The notes: a model not told the origin generated them from the letters alone. Positions 17,520-25,945 are shown, counted from the stretch's first letter. The stretch is DNA of 42,994 bases from Kurthia massiliensis (GCF_000285555.1 NZ_HE610998.1:287385-330378); one strand, 5' to 3'. Numbers and translations: made by a program.

Positions 17520-19163
17520 CTAATCCCCACATGGTGCTGGGGCAATTTTAATTTTTGGTGCGATATCTTGATAAATAAAATCACCAATTTTTTTCACACG
17601 TTTAAAATATTTAAATAATCGCTCATTCGGATGCGCATTTGCTTTATATTCTTCAATAATCGATTCAATCAATGGTAAAAGCTGTTCTTTCGGCAAACCT
17701 TCAACAACAGGCTGCCCTGGATGCGCCGTACGTCCGACTGGTTTCGCACCTATAAAAACATCAAATCCGCCTTTACGATAAACGATACCGATATCATCCA
17801 TTACTGCTTTGTAACATGCCATGCCACAACCATTAAATCCAATATTTAATGTCTTTGGCAATGCCATACCTCCAAGTGTTTTATGTAAATCTTCAGCATA
17901 AGGAATAGCATCTGCTTTTTCTCCATCACAAAAGTCACATGCTTTGATTTTCGCCACATCGCCTACTGGTGCAATTAACAAATCAGCGCTACTTAAACGC
18001 TCCGTAATTAATTCAGGTGCTGTTGTCGGAATACGTAAAATAAATTCATGTTCTGGTGTATATTCCATCGTACCTTTTTCACCGACAATATCTGCCAATA
18101 CAAGCATTTGCTGTGGCGTAATTTTTTTATTAGCGACTCCAGGACTAACAGCTACTTCAAAAATAGATTCTATTTTTTGATGTACGTATTGTTTCGTTTC
18201 GACGCGCGAACTGCCTACAAGTTTTAATGCTTCTTCAGCAAATAATAATGGATTCATTACATTTTGAATGGATTGCTTTTGAGCTAATATTGAATTACTT
18301 TTATCTTGTAGTTCATATGTTTGTCCTGTTTCTTGATTCATTGCCCATGGTTCTGCTTCTTTTTTCAAACGTTGATGTGGTTTAAGTGGCTGTTTCTCAG
18401 CACCTAGCGTGTATTTCCTTTGATAACCACGTGGTGTAATCATTTTGCCATCGTAGAAAAAAGTTGAGGAATTTCCGACAACGACTGTCGTTAACATACC
18501 AATTTCATGATCTAACATATGTTCAAGTGTGGTCATTTTAATGTGCTGTGTTTCTCGATAAGCACCTTTTACAAGTCCCACTGGCGTATCAGGGTGACGA
18601 TATGTTAATAAAATCCGCTGTGCTTCTACAATTTGACGAGTACGGCGACCGCTTTTTGGGTTATAAAATGCAATAACAAAGTCAGCCATCGCTGCTGCTT
18701 CAATACGTTTTGCAATTAAATCCCACGGTGTTAAATGATCACTTAAACTAATCGTGCAAGAATCATGCATTACGGGTGCACCTAATAGTGAAGCACAAGA
18801 ATTAATCGCTGAAATACCTGGTACGATTTCAATAGGGACGCCTGTTTTTTCTGTCCACCCTTTTTCAATTAGCACCTCATAGACAAGTCCTGCCATACCA
18901 TACACACCAGCATCACCACTAGAGATAACAGCGACAGATTTACCTGTTTCAGCTTGCTTTACAGCTTCTTGTGCACGAGATACTTCCTCAGTCATGCCCG
19001 TACTAATAACTGCCTCAGCTGTAATTAAATCTTTAATTAAATCGACGTATGTTTTATAGCCAATAATTACATCACACGTTTTCAAGACTTCTACTGCTCG
19101 GTTTGTAATATGTTCAAAATCCCCTGGGCCGAAACCAACAACATATAATTTTCCTTGCGTCAT
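17520..19163 (-). CDS. cbiH60: Cobalt-factor III methyltransferase with Fe-S reductase-like C-terminal domain (CbiH60)
   Basis: 547 residues, about twice the length of a normal CbiH. Residues 1 to about 245 are the C17-methyltransferase/ring-contraction enzyme, with VGFGPGDFEHIT, ISSGDAGVYGMAGLV, VPGISAINSCASLLGAP and IAFYNPKSGRRTRQI. After a linker, residues about 310-540 resemble half of a nitrite/sulfite reductase, with CDFC at 409-412 and CGMAC at 446-450 as cluster ligands. B. megaterium CbiH60 has this layout and catalyses ring contraction with an Fe-S centre. It overlaps the cbiW stop by one base and is followed by cbiX after 10 bp. Confidence 0.95.
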   Translation of the reverse strand: MTQGKLYVVGFGPGDFEHITNRAVEVLKTCDVIIGYKTYVDLIKDLITAEAVISTGMTEEVSRAQEAVKQAETGKSVAVISSGDAGVYGMAGLVYEVLIEKGWTEKTGVPIEIVPGISAINSCASLLGAPVMHDSCTISLSDHLTPWDLIAKRIEAAAMADFVIAFYNPKSGRRTRQIVEAQRILLTYRHPDTPVGLVKGAYRETQHIKMTTLEHMLDHEIGMLTTVVVGNSSTFFYDGKMITPRGYQRKYTLGAEKQPLKPHQRLKKEAEPWAMNQETGQTYELQDKSNSILAQKQSIQNVMNPLLFAEEALKLVGSSRVETKQYVHQKIESIFEVAVSPGVANKKITPQQMLVLADIVGEKGTMEYTPEHEFILRIPTTAPELITERLSSADLLIAPVGDVAKIKACDFCDGEKADAIPYAEDLHKTLGGMALPKTLNIGFNGCGMACYKAVMDDIGIVYRKGGFDVFIGAKPVGRTAHPGQPVVEGLPKEQLLPLIESIIEEYKANAHPNERLFKYFKRVKKIGDFIYQDIAPKIKIAPAPCGD

Positions 19164-19537
19164 TATATCTGCTCCTTTGTTTTTAAAATGCCTTTAATCG
19201 CATTTGTTGTTTCATTGCGAGCAAATTGCTGTCCGTCAAATGTGATCCGTGGTACGAGTGTTGTCTGTTGTCCAGCTAAATCAGCAACGAATTGTACAGC
19301 TTCTTCTTCCGAAGCGATATTATACCAATCACCTTTTGGATAATGAATCACAACACAAGCATCTTTACAACGACCATTACAGCGTGTTCTGGAAGTATGG
19401 ATTTGATGATCTAACGCTCGCGCTGTAATTTCTGCACGGATTTTTTGAGTGATTTCTTCGCCTAATTTACGCATGCAACTACTTCCATTACAAATCAATA
19501 CATGAGACTGTACGCCATTTAAATTCCAAGTTGTCAT
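19163..19537 (-). CDS. cbiW: Thioredoxin-like [2Fe-2S] ferredoxin-type protein, first gene of the cob operon (CbiW)
   Basis: 124 residues. Cysteines at 16, 21, 53, 57 and 61 (ICNGSSC, then RCNGRCKDAC) match the cluster region of thioredoxin-like [2Fe-2S] ferredoxins. VIHYPKGDWY is also typical of the fold. The position before cbiH60 corresponds to cbiW in B. megaterium. A role in passing electrons to the Fe-S protein CbiH60, with which it shares a one-base start/stop overlap, is inferred. GGAGGATT lies 6 bp before the ATG. Downstream part of the riboswitch leader directly precedes it. Confidence 0.88.
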   Translation of the reverse strand: MTTWNLNGVQSHVLICNGSSCMRKLGEEITQKIRAEITARALDHQIHTSRTRCNGRCKDACVVIHYPKGDWYNIASEEEAVQFVADLAGQQTTLVPRITFDGQQFARNETTNAIKGILKTKEQI

Positions 19538-19574
19538 TTTAATCCTCCTATGTATAACGATGGCAATTTAGAGT

Positions 19575-19609
19575 AAAAAAAACCTCTATTCATAAATAGA
19601 ATAGAGGTT
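19575..19609 (-). terminator. Riboswitch-controlled terminator before cbiW
   Basis: A perfect 11-bp stem, AACCTCTATTC (19581-19591) and GAATAGAGGTT (19599-19609), is followed on the minus strand by TTTTTT. It sits between the cobalamin riboswitch and the cbiW ribosome site, the expected place for cobalamin-induced premature termination of the biosynthetic operon. Confidence 0.93.
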
Positions 19610-19659
19610 GAACATGCTAATATAGGCGCACTTAAATAAAGTACGGCACTATCAGTGTG

Positions 19660-19855
19660 TTCAAATCTCTTCCCTCCGAAAAGCTTTGTACGATTTTAAA
19701 AGCAGGTTTCCTGACTCAAGTGCATTTTATACCGATCCCTTCTCAGCTAATAGCCAATGGTTATGATCGTTTTAACACTTATACAGTAGCGGGGGCTGTA
19801 ATGGCATCTCACCATTTTCCCTTTTAACCTAACATAGGCACTTTTAAAATGTAAT
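19660..19855 (-). promoter_or_regulatory. Cobalamin riboswitch of the cbiW-cbiP operon
   Basis: On the minus strand the leader has the conserved order of cobalamin aptamer elements: AAAAGGGAA and GGTGAGATGCC, then ACAGCCCCCGCTACTGT, AAGGGATCGG, the B12 box GAGTCAGGAAACCTGC (19702-19717), and TTCGGAGGGAAG. Edges are approximate. A hairpin region (about 19609-19663, arms TGAACA/TGTTCA) lies between aptamer and terminator. Adenosylcobalamin or cobalamin binding should favour the downstream terminator. Confidence 0.95.
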
Positions 19856-19884
19856 CGTTTATGTAATTTTTAAATCTTGTGACA

Positions 19885-19913
19885 ATTATAAATATATTAT
19901 TATTGATTTTCAA
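19885..19913 (-). promoter_or_regulatory. SigmaA-type promoter of the cobalamin operon
   Basis: Minus strand: TTGAAA (19908-19913), 17-bp spacer, TATAAT (19885-19890). Transcription would begin near 19878, about 25 nt before the riboswitch. Confidence 0.75.
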
Positions 19914-20036
19914 TCACTTTTTCAGAAAATTCTATTTTAAAAAGATTAATATACCTCAAATACTGCTAAAAAAATCTTAAAATGCTGTCTTATGTATCAT
20001 TTATTCATATAAAATAAAATTTTAAAAAAATACTTA

Positions 20037-20066
20037 TTGGCAATAATAAAAATTCCGTGGTAAGAT
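20037..20066 (+). promoter_or_regulatory. Probable promoter of cbiMNQO
   Basis: Plus strand: TTGGCA (20037-20042), 18-bp spacer, TAAGAT (20061-20066). The match is moderate, but the position just upstream of the second riboswitch and divergent from the first promoter is right. Confidence 0.5.
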
Positions 20067-20094
20067 TTTTGGGAAATGTCAAACAATTTCATAA

Positions 20095-20262
20095 ATTTTA
20101 TGGTACAAGTTTTGCATACTTGTTTAAAAGGGAAATTGGTGCAAATCCAATGCTGTCCCGCAACTGTAAAGTGGAGTATTTACAAAAAATACCACTGTCT
20201 AATAGATGGGAAGGTTTGTAAATATGTTGAAGCGAAGCCAGGAGACCTGCCATAAAATATTC
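20095..20262 (+). promoter_or_regulatory. Cobalamin riboswitch of the cobalt transporter operon
   Basis: Plus-strand elements in order: AAAAGGGAAATTGGTGCAA, AATGCTGTCCCGCAACTGTAA, CCACTGTC, GATGGGAAGG and the B12 box AGCCAGGAGACCTGCC (20236-20251). It is a second, sequence-diverged aptamer lying back to back with the one serving the biosynthetic operon. Boundaries are approximate. Confidence 0.95.
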
Positions 20263-20268
20263 ATTTCG

Positions 20269-20346
20269 ACCTACGAGGATAGGTGTACGAAAGACAGCTT
20301 TTTTCTATTGTCTTTTAACCTATTCTGTAAAAAGAATAGGTTTTTT
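20269..20346 (+). terminator. Riboswitch expression platform: terminator with competing antiterminator
   Basis: The terminator stem is AACCTATTCT (20317-20326) with AGAATAGGTT (20333-20342), running into TTTTTT. Upstream, AGGATAGGT (20276-20284) can pair over 9 bp with ACCTATTCT of the terminator arm, with one G-T pair, acting as antiterminator. ACCTA (20269-20273) can in turn pair with TAGGT (20280-20284), freeing the terminator. All three helices are mutually exclusive. Confidence 0.85.
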
Positions 20347-20379
20347 GTGCATATCCTCAGAAAAAAAGGAGGATTTTCT

Positions 20380-21126
20380 TTGAAGAAATTTTTAAAGCTT
20401 ATGTATTTTACACCCGTATTATTGCTAGTACCAACGCGTGCAAATGCAATGCACATTATGGAAGGTTTCTTACCCATCGAATGGGCCTTATTTTGGTGGT
20501 TTTTAGCGTTGCCGTTCTTTATCATGGGGCTTCGTTCAATCATTAAAACTGTAAAAACACACCCTGAAACTAAAATGCTACTTGGTTTATCTGGAGCTTT
20601 CGCTTTTGTATTATCGGCATTAAAAATTCCATCTGTGACAGGTAGTTGTTCCCATCCAACAGGTGTTGGTCTAGGTACAGTTTTATTCGGACCTCTTGCT
20701 ATGAGCGTGATTGGTTCAATTGTTTTAATTTTCCAAGCACTTCTATTAGCACACGGCGGCTTAACAACATTAGGCGCTAATGCATTTTCAATGGCTATTG
20801 CAGGCCCTATTATTGCTTGGTATGTCTTTAAAGGTGCACAAAAAATGGGTTGGTCATTTTCTATTGCTGTATTTTTAGCGGCAATGTTAGGTGATCTTGG
20901 TACATATACTGTAACTTCTTTACAACTAGCTTTAGCTTTCCCTTCAGAAGCGGGGGGAATATTAGCTTCATTCGGTAAATTTGCAAGTATTTTTGCTTTT
21001 ACACAAGTTCCATTAGCAATTAGTGAAGGTCTCTTAACAGTTGTTGTGATGAACTTCTTACGCAAATATAATTTGGCAGAACTAAAAGCGTTAAATATTT
21101 TCAAGAAAAATAAGGAGGTAGCTTAA
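20380..21126 (+). CDS. cbiM: Cobalt ECF transporter substrate-capture protein CbiM
   Basis: 248 residues from the TTG at 20380, which has GGAGG 7 bp upstream. The longer frame back to 20206 would translate the riboswitch and is rejected. A signal peptide ([23 protein letters not shown]) is followed by [10 protein letters not shown]. In this family the mature Met-His N-terminus coordinates cobalt, so cleavage after ANA is probable. Several membrane helices follow. [15 protein letters not shown], the conserved metal-site loop with His, and [19 protein letters not shown] are diagnostic. It forms the S-component of the transporter with CbiN, CbiQ and CbiO. The stop overlaps the cbiN start by one base. 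Confidence 0.96.
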   Translation: MKKFLKLMYFTPVLLLVPTRANAMHIMEGFLPIEWALFWWFLALPFFIMGLRSIIKTVKTHPETKMLLGLSGAFAFVLSALKIPSVTGSCSHPTGVGLGTVLFGPLAMSVIGSIVLIFQALLLAHGGLTTLGANAFSMAIAGPIIAWYVFKGAQKMGWSFSIAVFLAAMLGDLGTYTVTSLQLALAFPSEAGGILASFGKFASIFAFTQVPLAISEGLLTVVVMNFLRKYNLAELKALNIFKKNKEVA

Positions 21127-21413
21127 TGGTTAAAAAAAACTTACTTTTAGTTGCAATCGTTATTGTGTTAGCGATTGTGCCTTTATTTCTCCAAAAAGGT
21201 GCTGAATTTAGTGGAGCAGATGCTCAAGCAGAGACAGCAATTACACAAATTGATAAAGAATATGAGCCGTGGTTTTCAAGTATTTGGGAACCGCCAAGTG
21301 GTGAAATTGAAAGCTTATTATTTGCACTGCAAGCGGCAGCAGGTGCAGGATTTGCAGGATACTTTTTCGGCTTAATGCGCGGGCGCTTTAAAAAGGATCA
21401 ATCTGCAAATTGA
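21126..21413 (+). CDS. cbiN: Cobalt transporter auxiliary protein CbiN
   Basis: 95 residues with two transmembrane helices: about 5-21 (LLLVAIVIVLAIVPLFL) and about 67-85 (ALQAAAGAGFAGYFFGLM). The extracytoplasmic loop between them has GAEFSGADAQAE and YEPWFSSIWEPPSGEIESLLF, the CbiN signature. It assists cobalt loading of CbiM. The AGGAGGT site is at the end of cbiM, and translation is coupled on both sides by TAATG and TTGA overlaps. Confidence 0.95.
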   Translation: MVKKNLLLVAIVIVLAIVPLFLQKGAEFSGADAQAETAITQIDKEYEPWFSSIWEPPSGEIESLLFALQAAAGAGFAGYFFGLMRGRFKKDQSAN

Positions 21414-22192
21414 TTCTTATTGATCAATATGCTTATATAAATCGGCTTAACCATGTGCATCCATTTGAAAAAATAACATTTTCATTATTTTTCTTATTAT
21501 TTTCAATCATTACTAAGGATGTATGTATCTCACTCATTACGTTTATCGTAATGAGTGCTTTTATTTTATCCGCCGCAAAAATACCATTTTCGATTTATTG
21601 TAAGCTCTTATTATTACCAGGTTTTTTTCTCCTTACAAGTATTACATCTATTATTTTCTCTTTTACAACGACAAAACCTTTATTAGAATATTATGCAATT
21701 TGGCAAATTTCCAGTCTGTATATATTTATCGGCAAAACAAGTATTGTAACAGCTTATCATTTATTTTTCTCTGTATTAGCAAGTATAAGCTGTCTCTATT
21801 TTTTAACATTAACAACGCCAATTAGTGCCATTACCTATACTATGCGCTGTTTAAAAATGCCATTAATTTTTATTGAATTATGTGAATTAACCTACCGCTT
21901 TATTTTTGTGTTTTTAGCTAGTATGCAACAAATATATGAAGCCCAACAATCTCGCCTTGGTTATCAGAGAAACACCTTGTGGCTGAACTCTGTTGCTCTT
22001 CTTATTACTGCGTTATTTCGCGATGTCTTTTGGCGTTCAAAAAAATTAAATGAAGCGATGATATCTAGATGCTACAACGAAGAAATTTCAAACAACTATG
22101 TTACTTATACGTTTAACAAACACAATTGGATAATAATTATCATTAGCATGATAGGTATTATTACAATCTATATAGGAAGGAAATTAATATGA
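21410..22192 (+). CDS. cbiQ: Cobalt ECF transporter transmembrane protein CbiQ
   Basis: 260 residues, starting with TTG at 21410 and overlapping the cbiN stop (TTGA). The segment DQYAYINRLNHVHPFEKI and about five or six hydrophobic helices fit CbiQ/EcfT. The cytoplasmic coupling motifs of the family are visible in modified form as SMQQIYEAQQSRLGY and RSKKLNEAMISRCYNEE, standing for the two A-R-G-like motifs that contact the ATPases. It links CbiM to CbiO. The C-terminus overlaps the cbiO start by 4 bp. The sequence is more diverged than the other three components. Confidence 0.92.
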   Translation: MILIDQYAYINRLNHVHPFEKITFSLFFLLFSIITKDVCISLITFIVMSAFILSAAKIPFSIYCKLLLLPGFFLLTSITSIIFSFTTTKPLLEYYAIWQISSLYIFIGKTSIVTAYHLFFSVLASISCLYFLTLTTPISAITYTMRCLKMPLIFIELCELTYRFIFVFLASMQQIYEAQQSRLGYQRNTLWLNSVALLITALFRDVFWRSKKLNEAMISRCYNEEISNNYVTYTFNKHNWIIIIISMIGIITIYIGRKLI

Positions 22193-23013
22193 TTTTATTT
22201 AAACATGTAGACTTTCAATATGCAGATGGCACAGCTGCACTACAAGATTTATCTCTTCAAATACCAAAAGGAAAAAAAGTAGCATTATTAGGAAACAATG
22301 GCGCAGGTAAATCAACATTTTTCAAACATATTAACGGTCTATTAAAACCAACAAATGGTTCTATTACTATTAATGATGAACCGATTGACTATTCTCGTAA
22401 AGGTTTGCAACGTCTCCGCCAACAAGTTGGGATCGTATTTCAAGACCCTGATGCACAGTTATTTTCTGGAACTGTCGAGCAAGATATTGCTTTTGGACCG
22501 ATAAATTTAGGGTGGTCTAGTGCAGAAGTAGAAAAAAGTGTAAATACCATAATTAAAAAATTAGAAATTGAGTCTTTACGCAAAAAACCTATTCATTTTT
22601 TAAGTTTAGGACAAAAGAAACGTGTTTCTATTGCTGGTGTCTTAGCCATGAAGCCAAATATTTTAATATTAGATGAACCATCTGCTGGGCTTGATCGATA
22701 CTATTCAAAACAAATTATGCAACTTTTTAATGCGTTTCATCAAGATGAGAGAACAATCATTTTATCTACGCATGACGTTGATTTTGCTTATGAATGGGCA
22801 GATATGATTATCGTAATGAGTGCTGGAAAAATTATTTATACAGGCAATCCTGTTGAGCTATTTAAGCGCCCAGAAATTTTGCAACAGGCACATTTAGATA
22901 TGCCTTGGTTATTTGAAGTCAGTAGCCTTTTAAACAAGCAACAACTTGTCCAAATGAATGACTATCCAAGAAATCGGAAAGCATTTATTCAGCTTATCAA
23001 AAATAAACTTTAA
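22189..23013 (+). CDS. cbiO: Cobalt ECF transporter ATP-binding protein CbiO
   Basis: 274 residues. Walker A is GNNGAGKST, the Q-loop is GIVFQDPDAQLFSG, the signature is LSLGQKKRVSIAGVLA (LSLGQ rather than LSGGQ), Walker B is ILILDEPSAGLD, and the switch His is in LSTHDVDFAYEWAD. It powers cobalt import with CbiMNQ. AGGAAGG lies 9 bp before the ATG. A terminator follows, so the operon is cbiMNQO only. The C-terminal 50 residues after PVELFKRPEIL form the usual CbiO extension. Confidence 0.96.
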   Translation: MILFKHVDFQYADGTAALQDLSLQIPKGKKVALLGNNGAGKSTFFKHINGLLKPTNGSITINDEPIDYSRKGLQRLRQQVGIVFQDPDAQLFSGTVEQDIAFGPINLGWSSAEVEKSVNTIIKKLEIESLRKKPIHFLSLGQKKRVSIAGVLAMKPNILILDEPSAGLDRYYSKQIMQLFNAFHQDERTIILSTHDVDFAYEWADMIIVMSAGKIIYTGNPVELFKRPEILQQAHLDMPWLFEVSSLLNKQQLVQMNDYPRNRKAFIQLIKNKL

Positions 23014-23028
23014 TATATAACTTATCAA

Positions 23029-23069
23029 AAAAGGTCTTAAGGTTTTCTTGCTTAAGATCTTTTATTTTG
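23029..23069 (+). terminator. Terminator of cbiMNQO
   Basis: AAAAGGTCTTAAG (23029-23041) pairs with CTTAAGATCTTTT (23051-23063), with one G-T pair, followed by TTTTATTTT. It lies 15 bp after the cbiO stop. Confidence 0.88.
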
Positions 23070-23074
23070 CTTTT

Positions 23075-23399
23075 AAATTTAATAATTGCGTTCAACCTGC
23101 AATTATAATAATGAAATATCCCCATCCTTGATGAAAAATAAAGGCTAACGCACAAAGGAAAATACAAAGCATTTAAGTGCCGCTCTCCAACATTCTTCGC
23201 AGTTCACGATAATAAATACAGCGAAAAGAATCCAACAGTCCAAATAAATAGCGATATCCTGGAATGAGGTATCTTTTAAAAACGGTACTTGATGGATCAG
23301 CGCTGTATATACCGCGGTCACAATCGCTAAAAGTAATACTTTCGACCAAGTCATGTTCAAACGATCGAAGCATTTTTCAATATTATGCATAATTTTCAT
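23075..23399 (-). pseudogene. Small multi-helix membrane protein, broken by a stop codon
   Basis: The open part (23145-23399, 84 codons) starts MKIMHNIEKCFDRLN, then a membrane helix WSKVLLLAIVTAVYTALIH, the block PFLKDTSFQDIAIYLDCWILFAVFIIVNC, and AALKCFVFSFVR before TAG. I recall a common Firmicutes membrane protein family with this order that continues FVFFLISQPL for 60-80 more residues. Here the glutamine position is the TAG, followed in frame by PLFF. A later segment, SSRMGIFHYYN, in another frame resembles the expected M-G-x-F-x-Y-Y continuation. I therefore read it as a pseudogene with a nonsense change plus a frameshift. The family function is unknown to me. Confidence 0.6.
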
Positions 23400-23493
23400 T
23401 CATTCTAAAACCTATTAAAATCCTAAAATTTGTAATTGAAAAGTTTTTTGGATGTTTATAGTTGATACTGCGATAGATAATTTCTATAAATTA

Positions 23494-23628
23494 AAGAGGC
23501 TGGGACAAAACATTTCATTTTCCTTTTTTAGCGTTCGCAACAAAGAACCGGAACCGCGCCACAGCGCGATTCCGGTTCTTTTTATGCTCATTTGAGATGG
23601 TGTTTTTATACTTATGTCCCAGCCTCTT
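23494..23628. repeat. Dispersed 135-bp GGCTGGGACA repeat, copy 1
   Basis: Outer arms AAGAGGCTGGGACA (23494-23507) and TGTCCCAGCCTCTT (23615-23628) are perfectly complementary. Inside is a GC-rich hairpin, AAGAACCGGAA (23543-23553) and TTCCGGTTCTT (23570-23580), with a 16-base loop beginning CCGCGCC. It ends 9 bp from the stop codon of the SH3b lipoprotein gene and probably acts as its terminator. Copies 2 and 3 are at 28403 and 34085. Confidence 0.93.
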
Positions 23629-23637
23629 AATAACATA

Positions 23638-24564
23638 TTATTTTAAAAATGCACTATGCACCCAACCTCGTGCTCTAGTTGAAGGTACATATACTGAGTA
23701 CCAAACACCTTGCTCTTTTTCAACATATACGACTGTACCGTTTTCTAATCGGTCCACTTGTAACGAATTTTTACTTGGCTCACTACGTAAAACAAGTGTA
23801 TCGTTATGCACATTTACCGTCATTGTAGTAGTTGATGTTTCTTGTATTGCGTCCTCTAACGAACTTAATGTATAGCTACTGTTCACCCAACCATATGCCT
23901 CTTGTGAAGGGGCGTATACATATGACCATTTCCCAGATGTACGATAAACATATAACGGCTCAGAATAAACGAGATCTCCAATTTTACCGTATTTCGGACT
24001 TGGACCTGTACGCAATGCCAACGTATCACCATAAATGGCTACATAAATCGTATCGTAGTGATTTTCCGTATAACTTGGCATATGCGTCGATGTATATTTA
24101 CTGTTTACCCAGCCTTCTACATGACTACCTTCGACCGCTACTTTGTACCAGTCACCTTGTTTCCCTTCTAATAGCAACATCGTGCCATTTGGCATTTCAT
24201 AAGACAATACTTTGTCATATTTCACACCGGGACCTTGTCGTAAATTCAGACCATCATCCACCCGTCCTGTTGCCACGTAAACATAGCCACTCATCTGTTG
24301 ATAGCTCGGAACAGTTGGTGCTGGTGTTGTTGGCTGAGACTGCGTAGCCTGCTTTTCTTCTGTCGTAGTTTCTTTTGTAGCTTCAACTTCTTTCTCTTTT
24401 TGGTTTGATGTTTTTTCTGTCTCTGCTTTTGTTTCTTCTACAGTACTTTTTTCTGCATAATTGGCGGCATCTTCTTTATCAAAACTCGCATCGCCACATC
24501 CTGCTAAAAGTGCCATCGTAAGAGCCATCACACTCATATACTTTATTTTTTTCAGTCTCGTCAC
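23638..24564 (-). CDS. Lipoprotein with three SH3b-like domains
   Basis: 308 residues. The signal peptide ends in the lipobox LLAGC (Cys near residue 23). A Glu/Thr/Lys-rich flexible linker runs to about residue 90. Three bacterial SH3 (SH3b) repeats follow, each with an L-R-x-G-P or L-R-S-E-P turn and a G-W-V strand: LNLRQGPGVKYDKVL...GWVNSKY, LALRTGPSPKYGKIG...GWVNSSY and LVLRSEPSKNSLQVD...GWVHSAF. Such domains bind peptidoglycan, so the protein probably sits between membrane and wall. No catalytic domain is present. The start is a GTG at 24564 with only a weak ribosome site; the ATG at 24537 is an alternative that keeps the signal peptide. Repeat copy 1 follows immediately. Confidence 0.85.
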   Translation of the reverse strand: MTRLKKIKYMSVMALTMALLAGCGDASFDKEDAANYAEKSTVEETKAETEKTSNQKEKEVEATKETTTEEKQATQSQPTTPAPTVPSYQQMSGYVYVATGRVDDGLNLRQGPGVKYDKVLSYEMPNGTMLLLEGKQGDWYKVAVEGSHVEGWVNSKYTSTHMPSYTENHYDTIYVAIYGDTLALRTGPSPKYGKIGDLVYSEPLYVYRTSGKWSYVYAPSQEAYGWVNSSYTLSSLEDAIQETSTTTMTVNVHNDTLVLRSEPSKNSLQVDRLENGTVVYVEKEQGVWYSVYVPSTRARGWVHSAFLK

Positions 24565-24777
24565 CTACTCTCATTAGTATTTTACCTAATTTTTGTTTAG
24601 AAGAAAACTTTTTCCTTAAAATATATAATGATAAACATCATGAAAAATTGATTATATTTCCCATAATTCTAGTAATTGATAGTCATCTTTACGATAACGA
24701 GTGAATATACTTATTCATCTCGTGTTATAGTATTAAATATTCCATCACACAATATGCCTATTTAAAGGAGGAACGAT

Positions 24778-25875
24778 ATGGAGAGTAAAAAAGTAACTTG
24801 GTTAGAACTATTTTCAGATTTACTGTTTGTTGCGGCCATTGCGACTGTCACAAGTGTACTCATTCATGTAGAAGATGGTGAAATTCCATTTTCATATATA
24901 TTAAAATTTGTGCTCATTTTTGTACCGATTTGGTGGAGCTGGGTTGGCCAAACATTATTTACAAACCGATTTGGTGAAGATGGTTTATACCATCGATTAT
25001 TTATGATTTTGCAAATGATCTTTGCCCTCGTCATGATTGCCAGTCTTTCTACCGATTTTGATTCGTATTTCTTACCATTTTTAATCGGTTATTTAGGATT
25101 GCGTGCACTAACAGCAATTCAATATGTGATTGCAGCGAAAGTTGAGATGGGTGCTAAACAACAAGTTGCGCGTTATTTAGGCAAATATTTTTGGATTGGT
25201 ATCATTATTTCTCTTTGTGCGATCTTTTTCGATGACACGTGGCGATATGTCGTACTGTATTTAGGCATCATTGTCGATATTATCGTGCCGATGTTCGGAC
25301 GTAAATATTTAATGCATAGCCCAGTCGACAGTGAGCATTTAATCGAGCGATTTAGCCAATTTACAACGATTTTATTTGGTGAAATGCTTGTCAGTACGAT
25401 TGTTATTATTCAACCACACCCTGGGGATTGGTATAACATTTTATATGGCGCATTATTTTTCATCTTAATCGTTTCAATGGGATGGCAATACTTTGACAAT
25501 CTCGATTTCAAAGTTAATAAAACGATTCGATCAACCGGGCAACGTATTATTTACGGTCACCTCTTTATTTTAATGGCTATTAGTATGTTAACGATTGCGG
25601 TGAGAGTATTGTTTGAAGAAAAAATGCATATCACTTTCATCATTTGGTTTATCGTTATTGCCATGACGATGTATGTAGCTGCTACACTTTTCGTCTTCCA
25701 AGTATATCGCCATGCACATGCAAAACTAAAAAAAGGGCATTTTATGATGCTCGCATTATTACTCGTATGTTTCTTAGCAATGCTCTTTATTCAAGCATCT
25801 GTCTTATCAAACTTCTTTATTCTCGTTATGATGGTACTATTTTTCTTCATCTATACATTTATATCGCTAAAATAA
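24778..25875 (+). CDS. Low temperature requirement protein A (LtrA) family membrane protein
   Basis: 365 residues with about ten transmembrane helices. The N-terminus KVTWLELFSDLLFVAAIATVT is the LtrA signature (W-x-E-L-F-x-D-L-x-F-V). RYLGKYFWIGI, the DSEHLIERFSQFTTILFGEM segment (conserved E-R-x-x-x-x-x-I-x-x-G-E) and HLFILMAIS follow. LtrA was named from a Listeria cold-growth mutant, but its activity is unknown. AAAGGAGG lies 7 bp before the ATG. It appears monocistronic. An imperfect hairpin (about 24690-24730) with arms containing GAGTGAATA and TATTCATCTC lies in the leader and could be regulatory. Confidence 0.9.
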   Translation: MESKKVTWLELFSDLLFVAAIATVTSVLIHVEDGEIPFSYILKFVLIFVPIWWSWVGQTLFTNRFGEDGLYHRLFMILQMIFALVMIASLSTDFDSYFLPFLIGYLGLRALTAIQYVIAAKVEMGAKQQVARYLGKYFWIGIIISLCAIFFDDTWRYVVLYLGIIVDIIVPMFGRKYLMHSPVDSEHLIERFSQFTTILFGEMLVSTIVIIQPHPGDWYNILYGALFFILIVSMGWQYFDNLDFKVNKTIRSTGQRIIYGHLFILMAISMLTIAVRVLFEEKMHITFIIWFIVIAMTMYVAATLFVFQVYRHAHAKLKKGHFMMLALLLVCFLAMLFIQASVLSNFFILVMMVLFFFIYTFISLK

Positions 25876-25945
25876 ACATCATTCTCCTTTCCACTCTATT
25901 ATTTTCTATATAATAGAAGTAACTTCAATAAAGGTGGCGAACGAT

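Noticed and set aside
17510..17587. 26-residue N-terminal extension of CbiX
   Set aside because: It lies within the end of cbiH60, has no ribosome site, and the chelatase fold begins at the ATG at 17509.
20206..20379. Upstream extension of the cbiM reading frame (starting [12 protein letters not shown])
   Set aside because: It would translate the B12 box and the terminator. GGAGG plus TTG at 20380 and the signal peptide that follows mark the real start.
20271..21104. 277-codon open frame antisense to cbiM
   Set aside because: It mirrors the cbiM coding sequence, has no ribosome site, is Pro/Lys/Asn-rich with no family features, and covers a regulatory leader.
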